Notes: generated from the letters alone by a model not told the origin. Numbered from the stretch's first letter, positions 1-16,457 are shown. The stretch: DNA of 64,000 nt from Osmia lignaria lignaria (GCF_051020975.1 NC_135034.1:2108001-2172000); one strand, 5' to 3'. Translations and numbers: made by a program.

Positions 1-1850
1 TAATGCCAATATCCTTAGTACCATATCTATATTCGATATTTAATGTACAATTAATAACAGTATTATTATTATCATATCTACATTAGATATAACGTAATAT
101 ATTGATTGCTACCCACAGATCAATGTACATTTAATCACAATATCATTAGCACTATATCTACATTGGATATAATGTAATATACTGATTCATTCCCACAGAT
201 CAATGTACATTTAATGCCAATATCCTTAGTACCTTATCTATATTCGATATTTAATGTACAATTAATAACAGTATTATTATTATCATATCTACATTAGATA
301 TAACGTAATATATTGATTACTACCCACAGATCAATGTACATTTAATCACAATATCATTAGCACTATATCTACATTGGATATAATGTAATATACTGATTCA
401 TTCCCACAGATCAAGGTACATTCAATCACAATATCATTAGCGCTATATCTACATTGGATATAATGTAATATGCTCATTCATTCCCACAGATCAATGTACA
501 TTTAATACCAATATCATTAGTACTGTATCTAAATTAGATAAGTAATGTACATTTAACAACAAAATCATTATTACCATATCTACATTCGATATAGTGTAAT
601 ATACTGCTTCATTCCCACAGATCAATGTACATTTAAAAACAATATCATTATTACCATATCTACATTAGATTTAATGTAATATACTGATTCATTCCCACAG
701 ACCAATGCAGATTTAATAACAATATCATTATTACTATTCCTACAGTAGATATAATGTAATATACGGATTCGTTCCCACAGATCAATGTACATTTAATCAC
801 AATATCATTAGCACTATATCTACATTGGATATAGTGTAATATACTGATTCATTCCCACAGATCAATGTACATTTAATACCAATATCATTAGTACTATATC
901 TACATTAGATATGTAATGTACATTTAACAACAAAATCATTATTACCATATCTGCATTCGATATAATGTAATATACTGCTTCATTCCCACAGATCAATGTA
1001 CATTTAAAAACAATATCATTAGCACTATATCTACATTCGATATAATGTAGTATACTGCTTCATTCCCACAGATCAATGTACATTTAAAAACAATATCATT
1101 ATTACCATATCTACATGAGATATAATGTAATATACGGATTCCTTCCCACAGATCAATGTACATTTAATAACAATATCATTAGCACTATATCTACATAAGA
1201 TATGTAATGTACATTTAACAACAAAATCATTATTACCATATCTACATTCGATATAATGTAATATACTGATTCATTCACACAGATCAATGTACATTTAATG
1301 CCAATATCATTAGTACCATATCTATATTAGATATTTAATGTACAATTAATAACAGTATTATTATTATCATATCTACATTAGATATAACGTAATATATTGA
1401 TTGCTACCCACAGATCAATATACATTTAATCACAATATCAATAGCACTATATCTACATTGGATATAACGTAATATACTGATTCATTCCCACAGATCAATG
1501 TACATTTAATACCAATATCATTACTACTATATCTACATTAGATATGTAATGTACATTTAACAACAAAATCATTATTAGTATATCTACATTCGATATAGTG
1601 TAATATTCTGCTTCATTCCCACAGATCAATGTACATTTAAAAACAATATCGTAATTACCATATCTACATTAGATATAATGCAATATACGGATTCCTTCCC
1701 ACAGATCAATGTACATTTAATAACAATATCATTAGCACTATATCGACATGACATATAATGTAATATACTGATTCATTCCCACAGATCAATGTGCATATAA
1801 TAACAATATCATTAGTACTATATCTACATTCGATATAATGTAATATACTG
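1..1850. repeat. Dimer/trimer satellite sub-array (131/211 bp)
   Basis: The segment starting TAATGCCAATATCCTTAG at 1 recurs at 212, a 211-bp trimer (51+80+80 bp). Its short unit ends ..GATATTTAATGTACAATTAATAACAG, and the following unit carries ATAACGTAATATATTGATTGCTACCCACAG. Interspersed are 131-bp dimers with ACAACAAAATCATTATT. The same trimer reappears at about 3240, 7727, 9211 and 19370. Confidence 0.8.
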
Positions 1851-3237
1851 ATTCCTTCCCACAGATCAATGTACATTTAACAACAACATCATTCGTACTA
1901 TATCTACACGAGGTAGAATGTAATATAGTGATTACATCCCCCAGATCAATGTACATATAACAACAACATCATTCATACTATATCTACATTGGATATAATG
2001 TAATATACTGATCCCTTCCCAAAGGTCAATGTACATATAATAGCATAATCGTTATTACTATATCTACATTAGGTATAATGTAATGTATTAACTACATCCT
2101 ACAGATCATTGTACATTTAATAACATCATTCATGCTATAGCTAAATTGGATATAATGTAATATACTGATCCTTTCCCACAGATCAAGGTAGCTACATTTA
2201 ATAACATCATCATTAATACTATATCTACATGAGATATAATGTTATATACTAATCCCTGCCCACAGATCAATGTATATTTAATAGCGATATCATTATTACT
2301 ATATCTACATTAGATATAATGTTATATACTGATCCCTGCCCACAGTTCAATGTACCTATACTTAATAACAATATCATTAGTACTATATCCACATCATATA
2401 TAATGTAATATACCGATTCCTTCCCACAGATCAACGTAGATTTAATAACAACATCATTCATACTATATCAACACTAGGTATAATGTAATATAGTGATTAC
2501 ATCCCACAGATCAAGGTACATTTAATAACAACATCATTCATACTATATCTACATTGGATATAATGTATTATACTGATCCCTTCCCACAGATCAAGGTGCC
2601 TACATTTAGTAACAATATCATTATTACTATATCTTCATTAGATATAATGTAATATACTAATCCCTGCCCACAGATCAATGTATATTTAGTAGCGATATCA
2701 TTATTACTATATCTACATTGGATATAATGTAATATACTGAACCCTCCCCACAGATCAATGTACCTACATTTAACAACAATATCATTAGTACTACGTCCAC
2801 ATTGCATATAATGTAATATACTGATTCCTTGCCACAGATCAGTGTACATTTAATAACAACATCATTCATTACATATCTATTTTGGGTACAATGTAATATA
2901 GTGATTACATCCCACAGATCAATGTACATGTAATATCGATATCATTATTACTATATCTACATTAGATATAATGTAATATACTGATCCCTGCTCACAGATC
3001 AATGTACCTATATTTAATAACAATATCCTTAGTACTATATCCACATTACACATAATGTAATATACTGATTCCTTCCCACAGATCAATGTACATTTAATAA
3101 CAACAGCATTCATACTATATCAACACTAGGTATAATGTAATATAGTGATTACATCCCACAGATCAAGGTACATTCAATATCGATATCATTATTACTGTAT
3201 CTACAGTAGATAAAATGTAATATACTGATTCCTTCCC
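1850..3237. repeat. Diverged satellite island
   Basis: Units here are recognisable but noticeably more diverged from the consensus and from each other. Characteristic changes are ACATCATTCATAC in the middle, GTGATTACATCCCACAG at the end, ACTGATCCCTGCCCACAG, and a 4-bp CCTA insertion giving AATGTACCTACATTT. Homogeneous trimers resume at about 3237. It looks like older sequence left between recently homogenised blocks. It shares the CCTA-insertion variant with units near 26-29 kb and 40-42 kb. Confidence 0.75.
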
Positions 3238-3660
3238 ACAGATCAATGTACATTTAATGCCAATATCCTTAGTACCATATCTATATTCGATATTGAATGT
3301 ACAATTAATAACAGTATTATTATTATCATATCTACATTAGATATAACGTAATATATTGATTACTACCCACAGATCAATGTACATTTAATCACAATATCAT
3401 TAGCACTATATCTACATTGGATATAATGTAATATACTGATTCATTCCCACAGATCAAGGTACATTTAATGCCAATATCCTTAGTACCATATCTATATTAG
3501 ATATTTAATGTACAATTAATAACAGTATCATTATTATCATATCTACATTAGATATAACGTAATATATTGATTACTACCCACAGATCAATGTACATTTAAT
3601 CACAATATCATTAGCACTATATCTACATTGGATATAATGTAATATACTGATTCATTCCCA

Positions 3661-6600
3661 CAGATCAATGTACATTTAATACCAATATCATTACTACTAT
3701 ATCAACATTAGATATGTAATGTACATTTATCAACAAAATCATTATTAGCATATCTACATTCGATATAATGTAATATTCTGCTTCATTCCCACAGATCAAT
3801 GTACATTTAAAAACAATATCATTATTACCATATCTACATTAGATATAATGTAATATACGGATTCCTTCCCACAGATCAATGTACATTTAATAACAATATC
3901 ATTAGCACTATATCTACATGAGATATAATGTAATATACTGCTTCATTCACACAGATCAATGTACATTTAAAAGCAATATCATTATTACCATATCTACATT
4001 AGACATAATGTAATATACGGATTCGTTCCCACAGATCAATGTACATTTAATAACAATATCATTAGCACTATATCTACATGACATATAATGTAATATACTG
4101 CTTTATTCACACAGACCAATGTACATTTAATGCCAATATCCTTAGTACCATATCTATATTAGATATTTAATGTACAATTAATAACAGTATTATTATTATC
4201 ATATCTACATTAGATATAACGTGATATATTGATTACTACCCACAGATCAATGTACATTTAATCACAATATCATTAGCACTATATCTACATTGGATATAAT
4301 GTAATATACTGATTCATTCCCACAGATCAATGTACATTTAATAACAACATCATTGGTACTACATCTACATTCGATATAATGTAATATACTGATTCATTCC
4401 CGCAGATCAATGTGCATATAATAACAATATCATTAGTAATATCTACATTCGATATAATGTAATATACTGATTCATTCCCACAGATCAAGGTACATTTAAT
4501 GACAATATCATTAGTACCATATCTATATTAGATATTTAATGTACAATTGATAACAGTATTATTGCTACCATATCTACATTAGATATAATGTAATATACTG
4601 ATTACTACCCACAGATCAATGTACATTTGACAACAAAATCATTATTACCATATCTACATTCGATATATTGTAATATACTGATTCATTCCCACAGATCAAT
4701 GTACATTTAATACCACTATCATTACTACTATTTCAACATTAGATATGTAATGTACATTTATCAACAAAATCATTATTAGCATATCTACATTCGATATAAT
4801 GTAATATTCTGCTTCATTCTCACAGATCAATGTACATTTAAAAACAATATCATTATTACCATATCTACATTAGATATAATGTAATATACGGTTTCCTTCC
4901 CACAGATCAATGTCCATTTAATAACAATATCATTAGCACTATATCTACATGACATATAATGTAATATACTGCTTCATTCACACAGATCAATGTACATTTA
5001 ATAACAATATCATTATTACCATATCTACTTTAGATATAATGTAATACACTGATTCATTCCCACAGATCATTGTACATTTAATACCAATATCATTAGTACT
5101 ACATCTACATTAGATATGTAATGTACATTTAACAACAAAATCATTATTACCATATCTACATTCGATATAATGTAGTATTCTGCTGCATTCCCACAGACCA
5201 ATGTAGATTTAATAACAATATCATTATTACCATATCTACAGCAGATATAATGTCATATACAGATTCATTCCCAGAGATCAATGTACATTTAATAACAATA
5301 TCATTAGTACTATATCTAGATTCGATATAATGTAATATACTGATTCATTCCCACAGATCAATGTACATTTAATAACAATATCATTATTACTATTCCTACA
5401 GTAGATATAATGTAATATACGGATTCCTTCCCACAGATCAATGTACATTTAATAACAATATCATTAGTACTACACCTACATTCGATATAATGTAATATAC
5501 TGATTCGATCCCACAGATCAATGTACATATAATAACAGTATCGTTTGTGCTATATCTACATTAGATATGTAATGTTCATTTAATAACAATATCATTATTA
5601 CTATATCTTCAATAGATATAATGTAATATACTGATTCATTCCCACAGACCAATGTACATTTAATAACAATATCATTATTACTATTCCTACAGTAGATATA
5701 ATGTAATATACGCGTTCGTTCACGCAGATCAATGTACATTTAATAACAATATCATTACTACTATATCTACATTAGATATGTAATGTACATTTAACAACAA
5801 AATCATTATTAGCATATCAACATTCGATATAATGTAATATTCTGCTTCATTCCCACGGATCAATGTACATTTAAAAACAATATCATTATTACCATATCTA
5901 CATGAGATATAATGTAATATACGGATTCCTTCCCACAGATCAATGTACATTTAATAACAATATCATTAGCACTATATCTACATGACATATAATGTAATAT
6001 ACTGCTTCATTTACACAGATCAATGTACATTTAAAAACAATATCATTATTACCATATCTACATCAGATATAATGTAATATACTGATTCATTCCCACAGAT
6101 CAATGTACATTTAATACCAATATCATTACTACTATATCAACATTAGATATGTAATGTACATTTATCAACAAAATCATTATTAGCATATCTACATTCGATA
6201 TAATGTAATATTCTGCTTCATTCCCACAGATCAATGTACATTTAAAAACAATATCATTATTACCATATCTACATTAGATATAATGTAATATACGGATTCC
6301 TTCCCACAGATCAATGTACATTTAATAACAATATCATTAGCACTATATCTACATGAGATATAATGTAATATACTGCTTCATTCACACAGATCAATGTACA
6401 TTTAAAAGCAATATCATTATTACCATATCTACATTAGACATAATGTAATATACGGATTCGTTCCCACAGATCAATGTACATTTAATAACAATATCATTAG
6501 CACTATATCTACATGACATATAATGTAATATACTGCTTCATTCACACAGACCAATGTACATTTAATGCCAATATCCTTAGTACCATATCTATATTAGATA

Positions 6601-7650
6601 TTTAATGTACAATTAATAACAGTATTATTATTATCATATCTACATTAGATATAACGTGATATATTGATTACTACCCACAGATCAATGTACATTTAATCAC
6701 AATATCATTAGCACTATAGCTACATTGGATATAATGTAATATACTGATTCATTCCCACAGATCAATGTACATTTAATAACAACATCATTGGTACTACATC
6801 TACATTCGATATAATGTAATATACTGATTCATTCCCGCAGATCAATGTGCATATAATAACAATATCATTAGTACTTTCTACATTCGATATAATGTAATAT
6901 ACTGATTCATTCCCACAGATCAAGGTACATTTAATGACAATATCATTAGTACCATATCTATATTAGATATTTAATGTACAATTGATAACAGTATTATTGC
7001 TACCATATCTACATTAGATATAATGTAATATACTGATTACTACCCACAGATCAATGTACATTTGACAACAAAATCATTATTACCATATCTACATTCGATA
7101 TATTGTAATATACTGATTCATTCCCACAGATCAATGTACATTTAATACCACTATCATTACTACTATTTCAACATTAGATATGTAATGTACATTTATCAAC
7201 AAAATCATTATTAGCATATCTACATTCGATATAATGTAATATTCTGCTTCATTCTCACAGATCAATGTACATTTAAAAACAATATCATTATTACCATATC
7301 TACATTAGATATAATGTAATATACGGTTTCCTTCCCACAGATCAATGTCCATTTAATAACAATATCATTAGCACTATATCTACATGACATATAATGTAAT
7401 ATACTGCTTCATTCACACAGATCAATGTACATTTAAAAACAATATCATTATTACCATATCTACTTTAGATATAATGTAATACACTGATTCATTCCCACAG
7501 ATCATTGTACATTTAATACCAATATCATTAGTACTACATCTACATTAGATATGTAATGTACATTTAACAACAAAATCATTATTACCATATCTACATTCGA
7601 TATAATGTAGTATACTGCTTCATTCCCACAGATCAATGTAGATTTAATAA
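3661..7650. repeat. Segmental duplication, 2,435-bp spacing
   Basis: About 1.55 kb starting near 3661 (CAGATCAATGTACATTTAAT followed by ACCAATATCATTACTACT) recurs from about 6096, at a constant offset of 2,435 bp. It can be followed through rare variants such as TAATACACTGATTCATTCCC at 5041/7476. The copies stop matching near 5220/7655. The intervening about 870 bp (5220-6096) is ordinary satellite, not duplicated at this spacing. Confidence 0.8.
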
Positions 7651-7726
7651 CAATATCATTATTACCATATCTACATTAGATATAATGTAATACACTGATT
7701 CATTCCCACAGATCAATGTACATTTA

Positions 7727-10694
7727 ATGCCAATATCCTTAGTACCATATCTATATTCGATATTTAATGTACAATTAATAACAGTATTATTATTATCATA
7801 TCTACATTAGATATAACGTAATATATTGATTGCTACCCACAGATCAATGTACATTTAATCACAATATCATTAGCACTATATCTACATTGGATATAATGTA
7901 ATATACTGATTCATTCCCACAGATCAAGGTACATTCAATCACAATATCATTAGCACTATATCTACATTGGATATAATGTAATATGCTCACTCATTCCCAC
8001 AGATCAATGTACATTTAATATCAATATCATTAGTACTGTATCTAAATTAGATATGTAATGTACATTTAACAACAAAATCATTATTACCATATCTACATTC
8101 GATATAGTGTAATATACTGCTTCATTCCCACAGATCAATGTACATTTAAAAACAATATCATTATTACCATATCTACATTAGATTTAATGTAATATACTGA
8201 TTCATTCCCACAGATCAATGTACATTTATTAACAATATCATTAGCACTATATCTACATTCGATATAATGTAATATACTGATTCATTCCCACAGATTAGTG
8301 TACATTTAATACCAATATCATTAGTACTATATCTACATTAGATATGTAATGTACATTTAACAACAAAATCATTATTACCATATCTACATTCGATATAATG
8401 TAACATACTGATTCATTCCCACAGATCAATGTAGATTTAATAACAATATCATTATTACCATATCTACAGTAGATATAATGTCATATACAGATTCATTCCC
8501 ACAGATCAATGTACATTTAATGTCAATATCATTATTACCATATCTACATTAGATATTATGTAATATACTGATTCCTTCCCACAGATCAATGTACATTTAA
8601 TAACAATATCATTAGTACTATATCTAGATTCGATATAATGTAATACACTGATTCATTCCCACAGATCAATGTACATTTAATAACAATATCATTATTACTG
8701 TTCCTACAGTAGGTATAATGTAATATACGGATTCGCTCCCACAGATCAATGTACATTTAATAACAATATCATTGGTACTATATCTACATTCGATATAATG
8801 TAATATACTGATTCATTCCCACAGATCAATGTACATTTAAAACCAATATCATTACTACTATATCAACATTAGATATGTAATGTACATTTATCAACAAAAT
8901 CATTATTAGCATATGTACATTCGATATAATGTAATATTCTGCTTCATTCCCACAGATCAATGTACAATTAATAACTGCATTATTACTATCATATCTACAT
9001 TAGATATAACGTAATATATTGGTTACTACCCACAGATCAATATACATTTAATCACAATATCAATAGCACTATATCTACATTGGATATAACGTAATATACT
9101 GATTCATTCCCACAGATCAATGTACATTTAATAACAATATCATTAGTACTATATCTAGATTCGATATAATGTAATATACTGATTCATTCCCACAGATCAA
9201 TGTACATTTAATGCCAATATCCTTAGTACCATATCTATATTCGATATTTAATGTACAATTAATAACAGTATTATTATTATCATATCTACATTAGATATAA
9301 CGTAATATATTGATTGCTACCCACAGATCAATGTACATTTAATCACAATATCATTAGCACTATATCTACATTGGATATAATGTAATATACTGATTCATTC
9401 CCACAGATCAAGGTACATTCAATCACAATATCATTAGCACTATATCTACATTGGATATAATGTAATATGCTCACTCATTCCCACAGATCAATGTACATTT
9501 AATATCAATATCATTAGTACTGTATCTAAATTAGATATGTAATGTACATTTAACAACAAAATCATTATTACCATATCTACATTCGATATAGTGTAATATA
9601 CTGCTTCATTCCCACAGATCAATGTACATTTAAAAACAATATCATTATTACCATATCTACATTAGATTTAATGTAATATACTGATTCATTCCCACAGATC
9701 AATGTACATTTATTAACAATATCATTAGCACTATATCTACATTCGATATAATGTAATATACTGATTCATTCCCACAGATTAGTGTACATTTAATACCAAT
9801 ATCATTAGTACTATATCTACATTAGATATGTAATGTACATTTAACAACAAAATCATTATTACCATATCTACATTCGATATAATGTAACATACTGATTCAT
9901 TCCCACAGATCAATGTAGATTTAATAACAATATCATTATTACCATATCTACAGTAGATATAATGTCATATACAGATTCATTCCCACAGATCAATGTACAT
10001 TTAATGTCAATATCATTATTACCATATCTACATTAGATATTATGTAATATACTGATTCCTTCCCACAGATCAATGTACATTTAATAACAATATCATTAGT
10101 ACTATATCTAGATTCGATATAATGTAATACACTGATTCATTCCCACAGATCAATGTACATTTAATAACAATATCATTATTACTGTTCCTACAGTAGGTAT
10201 AATGTAATATACGGATTCGCTCCCACAGATCAATGTACATTTAATAACAATATCATTGGTACTATATCTACATTCGATATAATGTAATATACTGATTCAT
10301 TCCCACAGATCAATGTACATTTAAAACCAATATCATTACTACTATATCAACATTAGATATGTAATGTACATTTATCAACAAAATCATTATTAGCATATGT
10401 ACATTCGATATAATGTAATATTCTGCTTCATTCCCACAGATCAATGTACAATTAATAACTGCATTATTACTATCATATCTACATTAGATATAACGTAATA
10501 TATTGGTTACTACCCACAGATCAATATACATTTAATCACAATATCAATAGCACTATATCTACATTGGATATAACGTAATATACTGATTCATTCCCACAGA
10601 TCAATGTACATTTAATAACAATATCATTAGTACTATATCTAGATTCGATATAATGTAATATACTGATTCATTCCCACAGATCAATGTACATTTA
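7727..10694. repeat. 1,484-bp tandem duplication
   Basis: Two adjacent nearly identical segments, 7727-9210 and 9211-10694. Rare variants recur exactly 1,484 bp apart: ATGCTCACTCATTCCCAC, AGATTAGTGTACATTTAATA, GCATATGTACATTCG, and ATAACTGCATTATTAC at 8971 and 10455. The copies look almost identical by eye, so the duplication is recent. The unit contains many 80-bp and 51-bp monomers. Confidence 0.88.
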
Positions 10695-13600
10695 ATGCCA
10701 TTATCATTAGTACCATATCTATATTAGATATTTAATGTACAATTAATAACAGTATTATTATTATCATATCTACATTAGATATAACGTAATATATTGATTG
10801 CTACCCAAAGATCAATATACATTTAATCACAATATCAATAGCACTATATCTACATTGTATATAACTTAATATACTGATTCATTCCCACAGATCAATGTAC
10901 ATTTAATACCAATATCATTAGTACTATATCTACATTAGATATGTAATGTACATTTAACAACAAAATCATTATTACCATATCTACACTCGATATAATGTAA
11001 TATACTGCTTTATTCCCACAGATCAATGTACATTTAGAAACAATATCATTATTACCATATCTACATTAGATATAATGTAATATACTGCTTCATTCACACA
11101 GATCAATGTACATTTAACAACAATATCATTATTACCATATCTACATTAGATATAATGTAATATACGGATTCGTTCCCACAGATCAATGTACATTTAATTA
11201 CAATATCATTGGTACTATATCTACATTAGATATGTAATGTACATTTAACAACAAAATCATTATTACCATATCTACATTCGATATAATGTAATATTCTGCT
11301 TCATTCCCACAGATCAATGTAGATTTAATAACAATATCCTTATTACCATATCTACAGTAGATATAATGTCATATACAGATTCATTCCCACAGATCAATGT
11401 ACATTAAATAACAATATCATTATTACCATATCTACATTAGATATTATGTAATATACTGATTTATTCCCACAGATCAATGTACATTTGATAACAATATCAT
11501 TAGTACTCTATCTAGATTCGATATAATGTAATATACTGATTCATTCCCACAGATCAATGTACATTTAATGCCAATATCATTAGTACCATATCTATATTAG
11601 ATATTTAATGTACAATTAATAACAGTATTATTATTATCATATCTACATTAGATATAACGTGATATATTGATTACTACCCACAGATCAATGTACATTTAAT
11701 CACAATATCATTAGCACTATATCTACATAGGATATAATGTAATATACTGCTTCATTCCCACAGATCAATGTACATTTAAAAACAATATCATTAGCACTAT
11801 ATCTACATGACATATAATGTAATATACTGCTTCATTCACACAGATCAATGTACATTTAATAACAATATCATTAGTACTATATCTAGATTCGATATAATGT
11901 AATATACTGATTCATTCCCACAGATCAATGTACATTTAATGCCATTATCATTAGTACCATATCTATATTCGATATTTAATGTACAATTAATAACAGTATT
12001 ATTATTATCATATCTACATTAGATATAACGTAATATATTGATTACTACCCACAGATCAATGTACATTTAATCACAATATCATTAGCACTATATCTACATT
12101 GGATATAATGTAATATACTGATTCATTCCCACAGATCAAGGTACATTCAATCACAATATCATTAGCACTATATCTACATTGGATATAATGTAATATGCTC
12201 ATTCATTCCCACAGATCAATGTACATTTAATACCAATATCATTAGTACTGTATCTAAATTAGATATGTAATGTACATTTAACAACAAAATCATTATTACC
12301 ATATCTACATTCGATATAGTGTAATATACTGCTTCATTCCCACAGATCAATGTACATTTAAAAACAATATCATTATTACCATATCTACATTAGATTTAAT
12401 GTAATATACTGATTCCTTCCCACAGATCAATGTACATTTAATAACAATATCATTAGCACTATATCTACATGACATATAATGTAATATACTGCTTCATTCA
12501 CACAGATCAATGTACATTTAAAAACAATATCATTATTACCATATCTACATTAGATATAATGTAATATTCTGCTTCATTCCCACAGATCAATGTAGATTTA
12601 ATAACAATATCCTTATTACCATATCTACAGTAGATATAATGTCATATACAGATTCATTCCCACAGATCAATGTACATTTAATAACAATATCATTATTACC
12701 ATATCTACATTAGATATTATGTAATATACTGATTCCTTCCCACAGATCAATGTACATTTAGTAACAATATCACTATTACCATATCTACATTAGATATATT
12801 GTAATATACTGATTCATTCCTACAGATCAATGTACATTTAATACCAATATCTTTAGTACTATATCTGCATTAGATATGTGATGTACATTTAACAACAAAA
12901 TCATTATTACCATATCTGCATTCGATATAATGTAATATACTGCTTCATTCCCACAGATCAATGTACATTTAAAAACAATATCATTATTACCATATCTACA
13001 TTAGATATAATGTAATATATGGATCCCTTCCCACAGATCAATGTACATTTAATAACAATGTCATTGGTACTATATCTACATTCGATATAATGTAATATAC
13101 TGATTCATTCCCACAGATCAATGTACATTTAATACCAATATCATTATTACTATTCGTACAGTAGATATAATGTAGTATACGGATTCGGTCCCACAGATCA
13201 ATGTACATTTAATAACAATGTCATTGGTACTATATCTACATTCGATATAATGTAATATACTGATTCATTCCCACAGATCAATGTACATTTAATACCAATA
13301 TCATTACTACTATATCTACATTAGATATGTAATGTACATTTAACAACAAAATCATTATTAGTATATCTACATTCGATATAATGTAATATTCTGCTTCATT
13401 CCCACAGATCAATGTACATTTAAAAACAATATCATTATTACCATATCTACATTAGATATAATGTTATATACTGATTCCTTCCCACAGATCAATGTACATT
13501 TAATAACAATATCATTAGCACTATATCTACATGACATATAATGTAATATACTGCTTCATTCACACAGATCAATGTACATTTAAAAACAATATCATTATTA

Positions 13601-16414
13601 CCATATCTACATTAGATATAATGTAATATACGGATTCGTTCCCACAGATCAAAGTACATTTAATAACAATATCATTGGTACTATATCTACATTAGATATG
13701 TAATGTACATTTAACAACAAAATCATTATTACCATATCTACATTCGATATAATGTAATATTCTGCTTCATTCCCACAGATCAATGTAGATTTAATAACAA
13801 TATCCTTATTACCATATCTACAGTAGATATAATGTCATATACAGATTCATTCCCTCAGATCAATGTACATTTAATAACAATATCATTATTACCATATCTA
13901 CATTAGATATTATGTAATATACTGATTCCTTCCCACAGATCAATGTACATTTAGCAACAATATCACTATTACCATATCTACATTAGATATAATGTAATAT
14001 ACTGATTCATTCCCACAGATCAATGTACATTTAATACCAATATCATTAGTACTCTATCTGCATTAGATATGTAATGTACATTTAACAACAAAATCATTAT
14101 TACCATATCTGCACTCGATATAATGTAATATACTGCTTCATTCCCACAGATCAATGTACATTTAATAACAATATCATTAGTACTATATCTAGATTCGATA
14201 TAATGTAATATACTGATTCATTCCCACAGATCAATGTACATTTAATAGCAATATCACTAGTACTATATCTACATTACATATGTATTGTTCATTTAATAAC
14301 AATATCACTATTACCATATCTACATTAGATATTATGTGACATACTGACTCCTTCCCACAGATCAATGTACATTTAATAACAATATCATTAGTACTATATC
14401 TACATTCGAAATAATGTAATAAATTGATTCATTCCCACAGATCAATGTACATTTAATAACAATATCATTATTACAATATCTACAATAGGTATAATGTCAT
14501 ATACAGATTCATTCCAACAGATCAATGTACATTTAATAACAATATCATTAGCACTACATCTACATTCGATATAATGTAATATACTAATTCGATCCCACAG
14601 ATCAATGTACATATAATAACAGTATCGTTTGTGCTATATCTACATTAGATATGCAATGTTCATTTAATAACAATATCATTATTACTATATCTTCAATACA
14701 TATAATGTAATACACTGATTCATTCCCACAGACCAATGTACATTTAATTCCAATATCATTATTACTATTCCTACAGTAGATATAATGTAATATACGCGTT
14801 CGTTCACACAGATCAATGTACATTTAATAACAATATCATTATTACTATTCCTACAGTAGACATAATGTAATATACGGATTCGTTCCCACAGATCCATGTA
14901 CATTTAATCACAATATCATTAGCACTATATCTACATTGGATATAGTGTAATATAGTGATTCATTCCCACAGATCAATGTACATTTAATAACAATATCATT
15001 AGCACTATATCTACATGACATATAATGTAATATACTGCTTCATTCACACAGATCAATGTACATTTAAAAACAATATCATTATTACCATATCTACATTAGA
15101 TATAATGTAATATTCTGCTTCATTCCCACAGATCAATGTAGATTTAATAACAATTTCCTTATTACCATATCTACAGTAGATATAATGTCATATACAGATT
15201 CATTCCCACAGATCAATGTACATTTAATAACAATATCATTATTACCATATCTACATTAGATATTATGTAATATACTGATTCCTTCCCACAGATCAATGTA
15301 CATTTAGTAACAATATCACTATTACCATATCTACATTAGATATAATGTAATATACTGATTCATTCCTACAGATCAATGTACATTTAATACCAATATCATT
15401 AGTACTATATCTGCATTAGATATGTGATGTACATTTAACAACAAAATCATTATTACCATATCTGCATTCGATATAATGTAATATACTGCTTCATTCCCAC
15501 AGATCAATGTACATTTAAAAACAATATCATTATTACCATATCTACATTAGATATAATGTAATATATGGATCCCTTCCCACAGATCAATGTACATTTACAA
15601 ACCATATCATTAGCACTATATCTACATGAGATATAATGTAATATACTGCTCCATTCACACAGATCAATGTACATTTATTAACAATATCATTAGTACTATA
15701 TCTAGATTCGATATAATGTAATATACTGATTCATTCCCACAGATCAATGTACATTTAATAGCAATATCACTAGTACTATATCTACATTAGATATGTAATG
15801 TTCATTTAATAACAATATCACTATTACCATATCTACATTAGATATTATGTAACATACTGACTCCTTCCCACAGATCAATGTACATTTAAAAACAATATCA
15901 TTATTACCATATCTACATGAGATATAATGTAATATACGGATTCCTTCCCACAGATCAATGTACATTTAATAACAATATCATTAGCACTATATCTACATGA
16001 CATATAATGTAATATACTGCCTCATTCACACAGATCAATGTACATTTAAAGACAATATCATTAGTACTATATCTAGATTCGATATAATGTAATATACTGA
16101 TTCGTTCCCACAGATCAATGTACATTTAATAACAATATCATTATTACTATTCCCACAGTAGATATAATGTAATATACGGATTCATTCCCACAGATCAATG
16201 TACATTTAATACCAATATCATTAGTACTCTATCTACATTAGATATGTAATGTACATTTAACAACAAAATCATTATTACCACATCTACATTCGATATAATG
16301 TAATATTCTGCTTCATTCCCACAGACCCATGTAGATTTAATAACAATATCATTATTACCATATCTACAGTAGATATAATGTCATATACAGATTCATTCCC
16401 ACAGATCAATGTAC

Positions 16415-16418
16415 ATTT
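16415..16418. repeat. Target-site duplication, left copy, insertion 1 (ATTT)
   Basis: ATTT directly precedes TGTTACGT and is repeated directly after ACGTAACA at 19210-19213. Collapsing the two restores the standard satellite GTACATTTAATAACAATATC. Confidence 0.9.
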
Positions 16419-16426
16419 TGTTACGT
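16419..16426 (+). repeat. Terminal inverted repeat, 5' end, copy 1
   Basis: TGTTACGT, exact reverse complement of ACGTAACA at 19202-19209. The same octamer ends copy 2. Confidence 0.88.
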
Positions 16427-16457
16427 CCCGGCGGAAAATTTGAAATTTATCCGCCTT

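Larger units (their letters stand above)
1..16418. repeat. 80-bp AT-rich satellite array, block A
   Basis: Continuous tandem array. The basic unit is 80 bp, seen directly as the ATCAATGTAC box recurring at 14441 and 14521. Each unit has a GC-richer box (TTCCCACAGATCAATGTAC), the perfect 10-bp palindrome AATGTACATT, a variable middle with ATATCATTA, and an imperfect dyad, TACATT..GATA..AATGTA. Short 51-bp units lacking the second half of the unit alternate with full units, giving 131-bp dimers and 211-bp trimers. There are no genes, only variants of the unit. The array ends at insertion 1, whose target-site duplication shows that it originally continued into block B. The AT-rich sequence and tandem structure suggest centromeric or pericentromeric heterochromatin (inference). 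Confidence 0.97.

Noticed and set aside
1..16418. Regular short repeats resembling a CRISPR array
   Set aside because: The units are contiguous and homologous along their whole length, with no unique spacers and no cas genes. This is a eukaryotic-type satellite.
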